DNA of 64,000 nt from Streptomyces sp. H27-C3 (GTDB taxonomy: Bacteria; Actinomycetota; Actinomycetes; Streptomycetales; Streptomycetaceae): positions 62,001 through 126,000 of the forward strand of contig NZ_JASITA010000006.1 of assembly GCF_030063415.1 (NCBI RefSeq), given 5' to 3'. Both the position numbers and the translations under genes were made by a program. The notes below the pieces were generated by a model, which was given only the letters and a program-made list of their open reading frames with translations, searched no databases and was not told the DNA's origin. Positions 44,058 to 53,176 of this stretch are shown piece by piece; position 1 is the first letter of the stretch, and each line of letters begins with the position of its first letter.

Positions 44058-44282
44058 TCAGATGCTGGCGGGCCCGCGGTGGGTGTGTTTCGCTGCCCAA
44101 CCGGCGACGAACGTGATCGAGGCCGGGATGAGGGCGAGCACGAACGGCTCGGCCGGGTCCGGCAGCGGGGCCACGAGACCGGCGTCGCCCTGAACCGCGG
44201 TCAGGATGGCCAGCAGGCCGGTGCTGCCGAGGTACGCCGCGACGGTCGCGAACGTGACCTTCTTCTCTACGGGTGCAGCCAT
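44058..44282 (-). CDS. Holin
   Basis: 74 residues, ATG 44282 preceded by 'aaggaga'. Two hydrophobic helices, 'FATVAAYLGSTGLLAILTAV' and 'FVLALIPASITFVAGWA', are joined by a short acidic turn, with a basic tail. Size, topology and place after the amidase gene are those of a class II holin that lets the amidase reach the wall. Confidence 0.75.
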   Translation of the reverse strand: MAAPVEKKVTFATVAAYLGSTGLLAILTAVQGDAGLVAPLPDPAEPFVLALIPASITFVAGWAAKHTHRGPASI

Positions 44283-44299
44283 GGTGTTCTCCTTGGTGA

Positions 44300-45160
44300 T
44301 CAGTCGGCGAGGCGGACGGCGAGCTTCGCGGCGACCTTCTCCGCGATCTGCTCGGCGAGGGTGGGGTGGGCGGCCAGCTTCGAGGCGAGCGCGGCCAGCT
44401 GTGCATCAGTCAGGTCGACCGGCTCCAGCGCGTCGACCGCCTTGGCCAGGGCGGCGACCTGTCGAGCGGTGGTGCGCAGGTAGTCGTACGCGTCACGCGG
44501 TTCGGCGGAGCCCTTGTACCGCCACGCCGCAGCCTCCTGGCCTGCCTTGACGGCCTTGAGCTCCTGCTCGATGGTCTTGAGTCGCTTGTCCTGCTCGGGC
44601 GTCACGTCGTCCTCCGGAGGTGGGGTTGTCTGGCCGTTGGCGCGCGCGACAATCCCGGGGAACACGCGCTCCTTGAACTGCTTCACCCGCGCGTCACCAG
44701 GACACGCCGTGCCGGACACCGCCCACTCGGCGTGGAGCCGGTGGTAGCCGTAGCCCGGGTCATCGGCGGTGCGGCAGATGCGCAGCGGGAGGTCGTGCGT
44801 CTTGTGGAGCCACACGCCGAGGGCGATGAGCTCCTCAATCTGCGGCTCGGTCCACGGGTCGGTGCCCTGGAGGTTCGACGCGGTCTCGATGCTGATCGCG
44901 CCCGTGCCATCGGGGCGTCGATTCGCCAGGTAGTTGGCGTCGGCGCGGGTCTCGGTCCCGATGTACTGGCCCAGGTCGCCGTCGTACCCGAGGCCGAAAT
45001 GGCTGTCCAAATTCGTGCTATCGCGCCAGTACTCATACATGCGGCGCGCGGTCCACGGGGCGATGATCGAGTGAACTATGAGCTGCGTGGGCCGTATCGC
45101 CGGTTGACTGTCCGACTCCGGTTGCAGCTCCATCTTCTCGGCGCCCGAGTACCAGGCCAT
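44300..45160 (-). CDS. N-acetylmuramoyl-L-alanine amidase (endolysin)
   Basis: 286 residues. The N-terminal 170 match the amidase_2/PGRP zinc fold: 'LIVHSIIAPWTA' (His), 'GAISIETASNL', 'GYGYHRLHAEWAVSGTACPG' (second His and the Cys). It cuts between MurNAc and the stem peptide. A C-terminal region (about 190-286) is helical and Ala-rich, with 'DEDKRLKTIEQELKAVKAG'-type coiled coil, probably for wall binding or oligomerisation. It ends the late operon before the holin. Confidence 0.9.
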   Translation of the reverse strand: MAWYSGAEKMELQPESDSQPAIRPTQLIVHSIIAPWTARRMYEYWRDSTNLDSHFGLGYDGDLGQYIGTETRADANYLANRRPDGTGAISIETASNLQGTDPWTEPQIEELIALGVWLHKTHDLPLRICRTADDPGYGYHRLHAEWAVSGTACPGDARVKQFKERVFPGIVARANGQTTPPPEDDVTPEQDKRLKTIEQELKAVKAGQEAAAWRYKGSAEPRDAYDYLRTTARQVAALAKAVDALEPVDLTDAQLAALASKLAAHPTLAEQIAEKVAAKLAVRLAD

Positions 45161-45163
45161 AGG

Positions 45164-45373
45164 TCAGCTCTCCCGGGTGAGGGCAGCGCGGACAGCGGCG
45201 TCCTTGGACTCGAGGAGCTTGCGCAGCGCGACGGACTGCTCGGGCCCGGGCGCGGTGAGGTCGACGACCTGCTTGGCCAAGGCGGCGAACTGCGCGGACA
45301 CCTTCGCGAGGTGCTCGGGCAGGTGGCCGAACTCGAAGTACCGCAGGATCGGCGGGGTCTGTGCGTGTTCCAT
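45164..45373 (-). CDS. Acb2/Tad1-hairpin-like small phage protein
   Basis: 69 residues from ATG 45373, with 'ggaggcgacg' upstream. It is predicted all-helical: 'YFEFGHLPEHLAKVSAQF' then 'PEQSVALRKLLESKDAAVRA'. The second helix pair, with 'P-E-x-S-x-A-L-x-K-L-x-E-x-x-x-A', resembles the Acb2/Tad1 hairpin domain, whose members sequester cyclic nucleotides made by CBASS or Thoeris systems. I recall many actinophages carrying this protein at the same place without a known role. The assignment is from motif memory and needs a profile search. Confidence 0.45.
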   Translation of the reverse strand: MEHAQTPPILRYFEFGHLPEHLAKVSAQFAALAKQVVDLTAPGPEQSVALRKLLESKDAAVRAALTRES

Positions 45374-45433
45374 CGTCGCCTCCAGGCATGACGAAAGCCC
45401 CGGCCGTCTGGCTCGGGGCTCGGGATGATGCGG

Positions 45434-45946
45434 TCAGGCTGCGGTCTGGTACTCGCCGTAGGCGCGGAGAATGTCGCCGGCCGCGCCGGTCCAGGGGCTA
45501 CCGCTTGCCCACGCGTTCCAGTCGCCGATGGTCCCGGGGTTGGCGAGCCAGACCGTGCCGGTGGTGGTGGCCGACGACGACAACGGGCCGGAGCCCATGA
45601 CGTAGTTGGGCGACGGGGTGCGGGAGTACTGGTAGGTGAGGACGCCGCAGCCGCCTGCGATGCTCGCGCCGGTGAACGGCAGGGACAGGCGGAGGTCACC
45701 GGCGCCGAAGGTGCTGGTCGATCCGAGAGTGAGGATCAGGTTGACCTTGCATGTCTTGCCGACCTTCAGGTAGCGGCCGGCCAGGGTCCCGTTGCCCAGG
45801 ACGGGGTCCGTGGTGACGGCTGACCAGACCGGTGTGTACGCGGTCCACGCGTCGAACATGCTGTTGAACTGGTCGCGGATCTCCTGGTTCATGATCGCGG
45901 CGCTTACGGTCTCGCCGACCACCCAGGTGCGTGGGCTGAACGTCAC
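45434..45946 (-). CDS. Minor tail or receptor-binding protein
   Basis: 170 residues beginning 'MTFSPRTWVVGETVSAAIMNQEIRDQF', the usual opening of small tail-tip proteins in actinophages, followed by a beta-rich domain with 'YTPVWSA' and Gly/Ser/Thr strands. No enzyme motif is seen. Its position after the large LamG-containing tail protein supports a role at the tail tip. It overlaps the next gene by 4 bases. Confidence 0.7.
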   Translation of the reverse strand: MTFSPRTWVVGETVSAAIMNQEIRDQFNSMFDAWTAYTPVWSAVTTDPVLGNGTLAGRYLKVGKTCKVNLILTLGSTSTFGAGDLRLSLPFTGASIAGGCGVLTYQYSRTPSPNYVMGSGPLSSSATTTGTVWLANPGTIGDWNAWASGSPWTGAAGDILRAYGEYQTAA

Positions 45947-46353
45947 CTGACGATCCCCACAATCGGGGCGTTAGGGTTACGCGGGTCGTCGGCGTGCCAC
46001 CAGTTCCGCAGGTACGGGGGCAGGCTCATCAGCGGCGCCTCGACGGCTGCCGCGTCGGCAGGGAAGATCAGCGCGCACCAGCCCCACCCGCATTCGGTGC
46101 AGCCGTAGCGCGGATCGCTCGGTGAGACGACCTGTGCAGATCCACAGATGCAGTCGGCGATCCACCGGTTCTGGTTGATGCGCGCGAAGTACGTCTGATC
46201 CACGGATCCGGCTGGCGGCAGGACGCGGCGTTCCATCCGGTACTCGATCCACTTGAACACCCGCTCGGCGGCCGGGACCTGGTCCCAGGAGTTGGCCGGC
46301 TCGCGCGGAGGCGGCATGTAGAACTTCTCGGCTCTGACGACGGCGATCGGCAT
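45943..46353 (-). CDS. Hypothetical phage tail-region protein with Cys cluster
   Basis: 136 residues with 'ADCICGSA' and 'GCTECGWGWCA', a set that could bind one zinc. The N-terminus 'MPIAVVRAEKFYMPPP' and the rest are not recognised. It lies between two tail genes and is coupled to the downstream one, so a structural or assembly role is likely. Confidence 0.6.
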   Translation of the reverse strand: MPIAVVRAEKFYMPPPREPANSWDQVPAAERVFKWIEYRMERRVLPPAGSVDQTYFARINQNRWIADCICGSAQVVSPSDPRYGCTECGWGWCALIFPADAAAVEAPLMSLPPYLRNWWHADDPRNPNAPIVGIVR

Positions 46354-46362
46354 GCGTGCTCC

Positions 46363-48801
46363 TCAGTAGGCGAGTCGGGTGGTGGTGCCGAGCACGGAGT
46401 AGACGGGGTCGTCGAGGACCCACACGGAGTCCGTTGCGCTGCGGCTGGTGTGGAACTGGATCAGGTGGGATCCGTTGCGGATGGTCTCGGTGTAGCCCTC
46501 GACGGTGACGCGCATCGAGGCGGCGGAGATCTGCGGGGGCAGGCCGGTCACGGAGAAGTACGAGCTGATGTCGGCGTCGAGGATGTCGGTGTAGTTGGCC
46601 ATCGTGTACGCCTCGATGGGGACTTCGCGCAGCTCGGGGGTGGGGTCGGCATACCGCGACACCAGCCAGTACGCCGCGTCCAGGACCGAGTTGTCGGTCA
46701 TCTTCAGCAGGTTCAGCGACTGCTCGTACAGGCCGAAGGCGAACACACTCGCCCCTGCGGACACCCGTTGGGTGGCGCCGCCCGGCCGGGACGCGTCGAC
46801 GGAGTTGACCAGCTTCTGGTCGTCGTCGACCAGCTCGATGCCGGGCTCCAGATCCGCGTAGGCGATCGTGAAGACTTCCAGCGAGGAGTCCGGGTTGTAG
46901 CGCACGTCGCGGGACTGGTAGGCGAGCCCGAACCAGTCGCGTTCGGCGAAGAGCTTCGCGGCCTCGGTCGTCTCGACCTCGCGCATGCGGGCCATGGCTG
47001 ACGTGCCGGCCTCTCCCTGCCCGGCGACCGGGTCATGGGTCGACCCGGTCACGGTGACGCTGTCGATCTTCGCGTACCGGGCGAGGCGGGCGATCCGCGC
47101 GTCCGCCGCCTCGCCCGCGAAGGCGGTCATACCCGCGGCGTAGTGCTCGGCGCGGAACGCGCCCAGGGCGGAGGGGTTGAGGTAGACCGCGACGTGTCCG
47201 ATCTGCCCTGCCCACAGGCGGGCGCCGCGGTAGCCGCCGACGTGCAGGGTGCGCAGGTTGCCCATGCCCACGATCGGCAGGCCGGTGCCGATCAGGGCGC
47301 CGTCGACGTACACACTGCCGTCGGCCTCGTCGTAGACGACGTGATGCCACGCCCCGTTGGCGAGGTTCCCGGACGCGGTGGTAGTGACGGCCCGCGTGCC
47401 GGGCCCGTCCTCGATGTGCTCGATCGCCAGGACGCCGGAGCCGTTGAGGGTGAAGACGAGTTCGTGATCGAGGTCGGGTGAGTACACGCCGAGCAGAGCC
47501 CGGCTCACCGTGCTCGTCTTGAAGAACACTTCGATCAGCTTCCAGTACAGGCTGCTGCCCGACTGGAAGGTGGGGCCCAGGTCCGCGCTGAAGTACTTGC
47601 CCGCGCTGGCCGAGGCAGGCACGAGGGACAGGCACGTCTCGCCCGTGGCGGGCGGCCCCTCCTCCGCGCCGAAGTCGGCGCTGCCCCCGGCGCCGACCTG
47701 GACGCGGGCCAGGGCCCCGGTGGTAGTACCGGACAGGTCCCCGGCCGAGGTGACCCCGGCCGGTTCGGTCAGCGGGTAGTACGCGGACGGCCCGTACAGC
47801 AGCACCTCCTCGACCAGACATGACCTGAGCGGGGGGAGCCGGTTGACCGGCTTGAACAGGTCGGTGGCAGAGGAGGTGACCGTCGACTCCAGCCCCGCCC
47901 AGGCCACCGGCAAGTCGTTCAGCGTCCCCCAGAAGCGGGAGTGAACGCGGTGCCCGGCCAGGTCGAACTCGACGTAGTCGGCCGTGCCGCCGGTGCGGCT
48001 GGTGGCCAGCTCGATGGCGAGGGTCTGCACGGTCACCCAGGCCGGGGTCCCCAGCATGCGGCGGATCACCCAGTTGTGGCCGTCGCCGCTGGTCTCCCAG
48101 TACAGGGTCCCGGCCGCCTCGCGGATACGCAGCCACACATGATCGATACCGCTGTAGGTGAGGCTGATCGCACTGCCGTCGAAGTACCCGACGTCGGAGA
48201 CGCAGCGCAGCGTTCCGGCGACCGGGCTGTAGGTGAACCCCACCCGGGTACCGGCCGTGGTCGAGTTCGCGACGACGGACACCGACGCGGCCGAGCTGCC
48301 GCCCGCGGCGGGCAGCGCCGCGAACTTCACCATGAACTGGGAGCCGACAAGCAGCCACTGCCGAGCACTCTGGTACGCCGCGAAGCCTCCCGGGACCATC
48401 GGGATGCGGGCCTTGCCGCCGGTCTCGCTCGCACCGCCGTAACTGGCGGGCCACAGCACGGGATCCATCCGGCCGTCGTCGAAGTCGTCGGCCAGCATGG
48501 CGGCCGGCCACGGGGCGGCGCCCGTGCGTACCGGGGCTGTTGTCACGGCGCAGCGGATGGGGGCGTTGCGGCGCACGAACGGGGAGTACGGGCTGCCCGG
48601 GCTGCCTGCGGTGAACCTCCCGTCCTGGTTGTCGAGCCTGAACGACAGCGTGCCGGGCTGCGACTCCGAGAGTTCGTCCGCTGCCCCGCGGTTGATGCTC
48701 ACGCCCTGCGCCATGTCGACGTACTGGCTGATGTCCGTCCACGTGATGGTCTGCGGGTACTGGATCAGCCCGCCCCATCCGGCCTCGACGAGCAGCGCCA
48801 C
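46363..48801 (-). CDS. Large tail protein with LamG-like domain
   Basis: 812 residues. The N-terminal part ('WTDISQYVDMAQGVSINRGA', 'LSFRLDNQDGRFT') matches distal tail or central fibre proteins of actinophages. A jelly-roll region about 200-280 and another at about 400-520 ('NGAWHHVVYDEADGSVYVDG' is a LamG signature) indicate concanavalin-type folds for carbohydrate binding. It probably belongs to the tail tip that contacts the host. It starts 4 bases after the tape measure gene. Confidence 0.8.
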   Translation of the reverse strand: MALLVEAGWGGLIQYPQTITWTDISQYVDMAQGVSINRGAADELSESQPGTLSFRLDNQDGRFTAGSPGSPYSPFVRRNAPIRCAVTTAPVRTGAAPWPAAMLADDFDDGRMDPVLWPASYGGASETGGKARIPMVPGGFAAYQSARQWLLVGSQFMVKFAALPAAGGSSAASVSVVANSTTAGTRVGFTYSPVAGTLRCVSDVGYFDGSAISLTYSGIDHVWLRIREAAGTLYWETSGDGHNWVIRRMLGTPAWVTVQTLAIELATSRTGGTADYVEFDLAGHRVHSRFWGTLNDLPVAWAGLESTVTSSATDLFKPVNRLPPLRSCLVEEVLLYGPSAYYPLTEPAGVTSAGDLSGTTTGALARVQVGAGGSADFGAEEGPPATGETCLSLVPASASAGKYFSADLGPTFQSGSSLYWKLIEVFFKTSTVSRALLGVYSPDLDHELVFTLNGSGVLAIEHIEDGPGTRAVTTTASGNLANGAWHHVVYDEADGSVYVDGALIGTGLPIVGMGNLRTLHVGGYRGARLWAGQIGHVAVYLNPSALGAFRAEHYAAGMTAFAGEAADARIARLARYAKIDSVTVTGSTHDPVAGQGEAGTSAMARMREVETTEAAKLFAERDWFGLAYQSRDVRYNPDSSLEVFTIAYADLEPGIELVDDDQKLVNSVDASRPGGATQRVSAGASVFAFGLYEQSLNLLKMTDNSVLDAAYWLVSRYADPTPELREVPIEAYTMANYTDILDADISSYFSVTGLPPQISAASMRVTVEGYTETIRNGSHLIQFHTSRSATDSVWVLDDPVYSVLGTTTRLAY

Positions 48802-48805
48802 AGGA

Positions 48806-51800
48806 TCACCCCACTCCCAAGTTGATGTTGAGACCGTGGGTCCGCTTCAGGCTGAGCAGAACGCGCTGGACTTCGCGGCCGACCGCGACCGGGTCGAGCG
48901 CACTGTGGATATCGATCTGTACGTTGACCGGCTGCCCACCGCGCCCACCGCGCCCGTCGGCGGCGACGGCTGCGCCCATGACGGGCCGCGCGCTGGCCAC
49001 CCGGCTGGTGACCGCGGCGAGCGCCTGGTCGATCGCCGGCATCGGCTGCGTCAGCCCGGCGGCCAAGCCCTCGGTCGTGTACCGGCCGAGCTTTGCCATC
49101 ACGGTCGACGGCGACTTGATGCCGAGGGCCTTCTTGATCGCGCGCTGCATGCCTTTCGCGATCTTCAGCATCTGCGCCTCGATCGCCTTCTCCTGCGAGA
49201 TGAGCCCCTTCAAGAAGCCCTTGCCCGCGTTCTTCCCGGAGTCGTACAGCCGGTCGGCGCCGTCACGTCCCAACGTCGTGCTGGCCTTATCGATCCCGGC
49301 CTGAGTGCTGTTGACGGACTTGATCACGTCGTTGCTGGCACCCGCCAGCGCGGACGCGTAGGCGTACCCGGCCTCGGGACCCATGTTGAGGATCTGCCGC
49401 AGCAACGTCTTGGACAGCCCGCGCTTGCCCAGCGTGTTGATGTACGACGTGAACGTCTTCATCTTCTGCAGCTTCGCGGCGAGCCCGCCCTTGATGCTTC
49501 CCGCGGTCACCTCCTCGGCGTCCAAGCCGAGGTTGCCGAGGGACGCGCCCTCGCGCGCGCTCGACGTCACATCCGCGGCGAACTTTTTCCCGGCGGCGAC
49601 CTTCGACTCGATCGCGTCCCGCTTGCTCGCGAGGGTCTGGAGCTTCTTCGTGTCGCGGTTGACCATCCGTACCAACGAGCTGTCCTTGGTACTGCGTGTG
49701 CCCTTCCACGCGGCCCAAATGTCCTTGACCAGGTCTTTCGCGACAGCTGAGATCTTGGCCTTGCTGCCCGTGAGACCGATGAGCATGCCCTTGCCCGCAT
49801 CCGCGGCGAGGGCCCTGGTCTTCTTCGACGGGCTCGCGATCTGCAGCTCGGCACGGATCCCGGTGAGGACCGCGCCCGCCATCTGACGGGCCGCCCCCTC
49901 GACCCCGGCCGTGCTCGCTGCCATTCCAGAGGACAGGCCGCGCCCGACCTCGCGGCCGGCACCGCCCATCGCTCCACCGCCGCCCGAGCCGAGGGCGGAC
50001 GCCATGGACAGGCGGCCCTCGTTGAGAGCGTTGAGGAACGAGACGCCGTACTTCGCCACGGACCGGGCCTTGATCACATACTCGTTGTTCGACAGCCGCG
50101 CCAGGATGCTGTCCGACGTGCCGGTGCCCTCACCTCGCACGGATCCGCCGCCGGGGTAGCCGACCGGGCCGCCACTCGCAAACCGGACCGGGCCGCCGGA
50201 CGCGAGCATCCAGAACGGTTTCTTCTGGGCCTGATAGGTCTGCACATAATTCGTACGGACCGTGGCGGTGGCCGTACGGCCGTCCATCTCCGCGAGCCGC
50301 GCCTTGGCCTGAGCGACCGCAGCATTCAACTGCCTGATTTCCGCCCGGACCTGCGCCTTCCGCGAGTCAGGGACCTTCCCCAGCCGGTCCTTCGCGGCCG
50401 CGAGCTTCGCCTGCAGGTCGCTGAGGTTGCCCTTCAAGTACGCGGTCTTGTTCGGCGTCCGCATGATCTGATCGGCCAGGCGTACCGCCTGGTTGCGGCT
50501 GAGACCCATCGCATCGGCGGAGCGGATGATGGCCGCGCGGCCCCGGTCGTACTGGCCCTTGGCGTAGTCCCAGCTCTTGCCGCTGTTGCGCGCCGAGGAG
50601 ACGTTCTCCTCGGTCTTGCGTGCCAGATCTGTCAGGGCCGCCTGCGCGGTACGGGCCTTCTCGGTGTTGAGGTTCAACTCGCCGTTGCTCATGCGCAGGG
50701 CGTCGCCGTGGCCCTTGGTCGCCTTGGCCGCCGCGTCGATCGACGCTTCCATGCCCGCGCGCCCGTCGAGCGCCGCGCGGTTGACCTCGTTCAGCGCCAT
50801 GATCGACTGGCGAAGGCCGTCCGTGCTGGCCTTCTGGCCATCGAGCTTTGCCTGCACAGCCTGCGCCTGCGCACCGAACAAGCCCATGCTCTGGGCCGCG
50901 TGGTCAGCCTCGAATTTGGCGTCAGCCAAAGCCGAGTCGTAGCCGTCGAGACCCTCCTTCATTTTCTGGACCTGAGTCGGGTCCATGTGACTGAGCATGT
51001 TCTGCAAAGCGGCTTTGGCCAGGTCCGCCTTACCGCCCCGGACCAGGTTCGCCAGCGACTCGTCCACCGAGTTGATCGAGGCGGTCGCCTTCTCGGTGGC
51101 ATCGCCGGCGTCCAGCATTCCGCCGCTGATGTCCGCGCCCCAGTTGTTGATGGACTCCGCGACGCTGGGGCTGGTCATCTCGTTGATCTGGTCTTTGAGC
51201 TTCTCGAACTTTGACCCGAATTGGGTGGCGGCCTCGCCGGTCACCTGCCCGGACTGGCCCAGCTTGCCGAGAGCCGTGGTGAGCTTGTCGACGTCGGGCG
51301 GTGCCGTATCACCCATGGATGAAAGCTGTGCGATCGCCATGACGACAAGACCGATGGCCGTACCCGCCAGCGCGATTTTCGCCCCGCGTGACAGCGTGCC
51401 GATCGCAGCTGTGACAGCGGCCAGCCGCCCCGGTGCCCCGGCCGCCGCAACCTGCATCGCGACCAGTGACACCCCGAACGCGGCCATCGCCGCACGCCCC
51501 GCAGCGAGGCCGAGCGCGGCGACCTTGACCAGCTTGATCGCAATGGCCAGCTGTAGCAGGGCGGACAGCGCAGCCGGAGGCACAGCCGCCACAATGCTGG
51601 ACAGTGCGTTCACGAGCTGCAGCATTCCGACGCCGGTATCGGCCCCGGCTTGGAGGATGTTCAGCACCGCCGAGGCCACGTTGCGCAGAGTGTCCGCGAC
51701 CACCGGGCCCTGCTCCCGGGCGAAGTCCATGAACTCGCTGGCGCCACCGCCCACCTTGCCGCCGTCGCCGGTACGCATCAGGTGAACCAAACCATCGGTG

Positions 51801-52546
51801 ACCTTGCGCAGCGTCCCGGTCGCGAAAGCCGTGAACTTGCTGTTCACCCGGTCGAACCCGGGAGTGGACATCGCCCCACCGGCGATGGTGACCATCCGGT
51901 CAAGCTCTTGGCTGGTGCCCTTGACCAACCCGCTCGTCTTGGGCAGCAGCCCGTTGAAGAGACTGATCCCCTTGGTGACCGGCGCCATCGTGTCGGCGGC
52001 CAGCGAGTTCGACCAGTCCTTGTACTCGTCCTTCAGGATCCCGAGCGATGCAGCCGCGCGCCGTGTCTCCGGCGGGAGCTCCGCCATCGTCCGCTGGTAC
52101 TCGACCTGCGCCGTGATCGCAGCCTCGGACGTGCGGCCGGACTTCTTGACCGCGTCGTCATACGCCTTCTCAGCCTCCGCCGCCTCCGACAGTGCGCCGA
52201 TCTGCGGTACCAGGGCTGCGGTGAACGCCAGCGCGGCGACAGCCACAGCCCCGGTGCCAGCGGCGAGCGGTGCCATCGCGGACACCGCCGGGATCGCCGC
52301 CGGCGCGAGCGAGATGACGGAGCTCTTGAGGCCCTCGATCGCCTTGGCACCGGCGCCGGTGTCCCGGCGCATGCCTGCCATCCCGTTCGCCGTGTCCCGC
52401 GTGAACCGGTTGACGGCCGAAGACGAGTTGGTCATCGACGCGCTGATCCGGCGGTGCAGCTGGTTCGCGTTGTCGCCGACGCGGTTGAAGACGCGAGAGA
52501 GCTGGTCGCGCCCGTCGAGCACGAACGTCATCCGAGTCACGCGCAC
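48806..52546 (-). CDS. Tape measure protein
   Basis: 1246 residues, the longest gene of the late region. Mostly helical and Ala/Lys-rich, with hydrophobic stretches about 330-440 ('LLQLAIAIKLVKVAALGLAA') and repeated 'GKVPDSRKAQVRAEI'-like coiled coil. A Gly-rich hinge with 'FASGGPVGYPGGGSV' near 800 is common in actinophage tape measures. It sets tail length and passes into the host at infection. The GTG start at 52546 overlaps the end of the gpGT extension. Confidence 0.9.
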   Translation of the reverse strand: MRVTRMTFVLDGRDQLSRVFNRVGDNANQLHRRISASMTNSSSAVNRFTRDTANGMAGMRRDTGAGAKAIEGLKSSVISLAPAAIPAVSAMAPLAAGTGAVAVAALAFTAALVPQIGALSEAAEAEKAYDDAVKKSGRTSEAAITAQVEYQRTMAELPPETRRAAASLGILKDEYKDWSNSLAADTMAPVTKGISLFNGLLPKTSGLVKGTSQELDRMVTIAGGAMSTPGFDRVNSKFTAFATGTLRKVTDGLVHLMRTGDGGKVGGGASEFMDFAREQGPVVADTLRNVASAVLNILQAGADTGVGMLQLVNALSSIVAAVPPAALSALLQLAIAIKLVKVAALGLAAGRAAMAAFGVSLVAMQVAAAGAPGRLAAVTAAIGTLSRGAKIALAGTAIGLVVMAIAQLSSMGDTAPPDVDKLTTALGKLGQSGQVTGEAATQFGSKFEKLKDQINEMTSPSVAESINNWGADISGGMLDAGDATEKATASINSVDESLANLVRGGKADLAKAALQNMLSHMDPTQVQKMKEGLDGYDSALADAKFEADHAAQSMGLFGAQAQAVQAKLDGQKASTDGLRQSIMALNEVNRAALDGRAGMEASIDAAAKATKGHGDALRMSNGELNLNTEKARTAQAALTDLARKTEENVSSARNSGKSWDYAKGQYDRGRAAIIRSADAMGLSRNQAVRLADQIMRTPNKTAYLKGNLSDLQAKLAAAKDRLGKVPDSRKAQVRAEIRQLNAAVAQAKARLAEMDGRTATATVRTNYVQTYQAQKKPFWMLASGGPVRFASGGPVGYPGGGSVRGEGTGTSDSILARLSNNEYVIKARSVAKYGVSFLNALNEGRLSMASALGSGGGGAMGGAGREVGRGLSSGMAASTAGVEGAARQMAGAVLTGIRAELQIASPSKKTRALAADAGKGMLIGLTGSKAKISAVAKDLVKDIWAAWKGTRSTKDSSLVRMVNRDTKKLQTLASKRDAIESKVAAGKKFAADVTSSAREGASLGNLGLDAEEVTAGSIKGGLAAKLQKMKTFTSYINTLGKRGLSKTLLRQILNMGPEAGYAYASALAGASNDVIKSVNSTQAGIDKASTTLGRDGADRLYDSGKNAGKGFLKGLISQEKAIEAQMLKIAKGMQRAIKKALGIKSPSTVMAKLGRYTTEGLAAGLTQPMPAIDQALAAVTSRVASARPVMGAAVAADGRGGRGGQPVNVQIDIHSALDPVAVGREVQRVLLSLKRTHGLNINLGVG

Positions 52547-52719
52547 TCACCTCCGGACATCTGCGCCTGCTGGTGGGTTTCCATCCAGCGAATGAGCGTG
52601 AAAAAGTCGCCGACCAGTTGCTCGTCGACGACTGTGGGAGGCATCTTCAGGAAGAAGCCGAAGAGTCCGAGCCACTGGGTTCGGGCGACGTCGACGTCGG
52701 GCTCGGGCTCGTAGTCCCC
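52537..52719 (-). CDS. gpT-like extension of the tail assembly chaperone (via -1 frameshift)
   Basis: In the -1 frame relative to the gpG-like gene an open frame runs to TGA 52537 and encodes 'WLGLFGFFLKMPPTVVDEQ' and 'FFTLIRWMETHQQAQ', with no start codon or ribosome site of its own. This is the layout of gpG/gpGT in long-tailed phages, where a small part of ribosomes slip back one base to make a longer chaperone. The overlap contains 'GGAGGGG' (52716-52722) as a possible slip site. Confidence 0.7.
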   Translation of the reverse strand, partial: GDYEPEPDVDVARTQWLGLFGFFLKMPPTVVDEQLVGDFFTLIRWMETHQQAQMSGGECA

Positions 52720-53168
52720 TCCTCGTCCACCGGGGCTTCCGGCGGCAGGTCTTTTGGGGACGCCGCGATCAGTTCCTTGATCAGCGCCTCAGCCATCGCC
52801 GGATCCACAGCAGCGTCCGGGAATCCGGACAGCGCCTCGGCCATCGCCTCGTTCGTGATGGTCGGGTCCGTCGCCCGGATCGCCAATGCGTTCTCGATGT
52901 AGGCCCGGACCTCTTTGTTGTCGAAACGAGTGGTCATCTCGTCGACGCCCGGGTCGAAGTCCCCCCACCGCAGCGAGGGATGGGTGCGCTTCTTGAGGAC
53001 CCATGCGATGCCGCGCATCGCATCGAGGTCCTCTTCCGGCAGACCGGCCTTGATCTGGGTCCACGTCTGGTCGATGGTCCGCTGGACGATCGACACCTCG
53101 CTCACCTTCAGCGCCCCGGCGTCGTACTGCTCCGGCTCACAGCCCTCGGGCGTATAGATGATGATCAC
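52647..53168 (-). CDS. Tail assembly chaperone, gpG-like
   Basis: 173 residues from 53168 ('MIIIYTPEGCEPEQYDAGAL'). Acidic and helical, with 'WVLKKRTHPSLRWGDFDPG' in the middle, as in actinophage chaperones, and a Ser/Pro/Glu tail that lies in the overlap with the -1 frame. It coats the tape measure during tail assembly. Position between the tail tube and tape measure genes is diagnostic. Confidence 0.85.
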   Translation of the reverse strand: MIIIYTPEGCEPEQYDAGALKVSEVSIVQRTIDQTWTQIKAGLPEEDLDAMRGIAWVLKKRTHPSLRWGDFDPGVDEMTTRFDNKEVRAYIENALAIRATDPTITNEAMAEALSGFPDAAVDPAMAEALIKELIAASPKDLPPEAPVDEEGTTSPSPTSTSPEPSGSDSSASS

Positions 53169-53176
53169 TGCTGCTC

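Noticed and set aside
46363..48801. Tail protein considered as a host lectin or secreted enzyme
   Set aside because: No signal peptide, and it lies in the tail gene order of the prophage.
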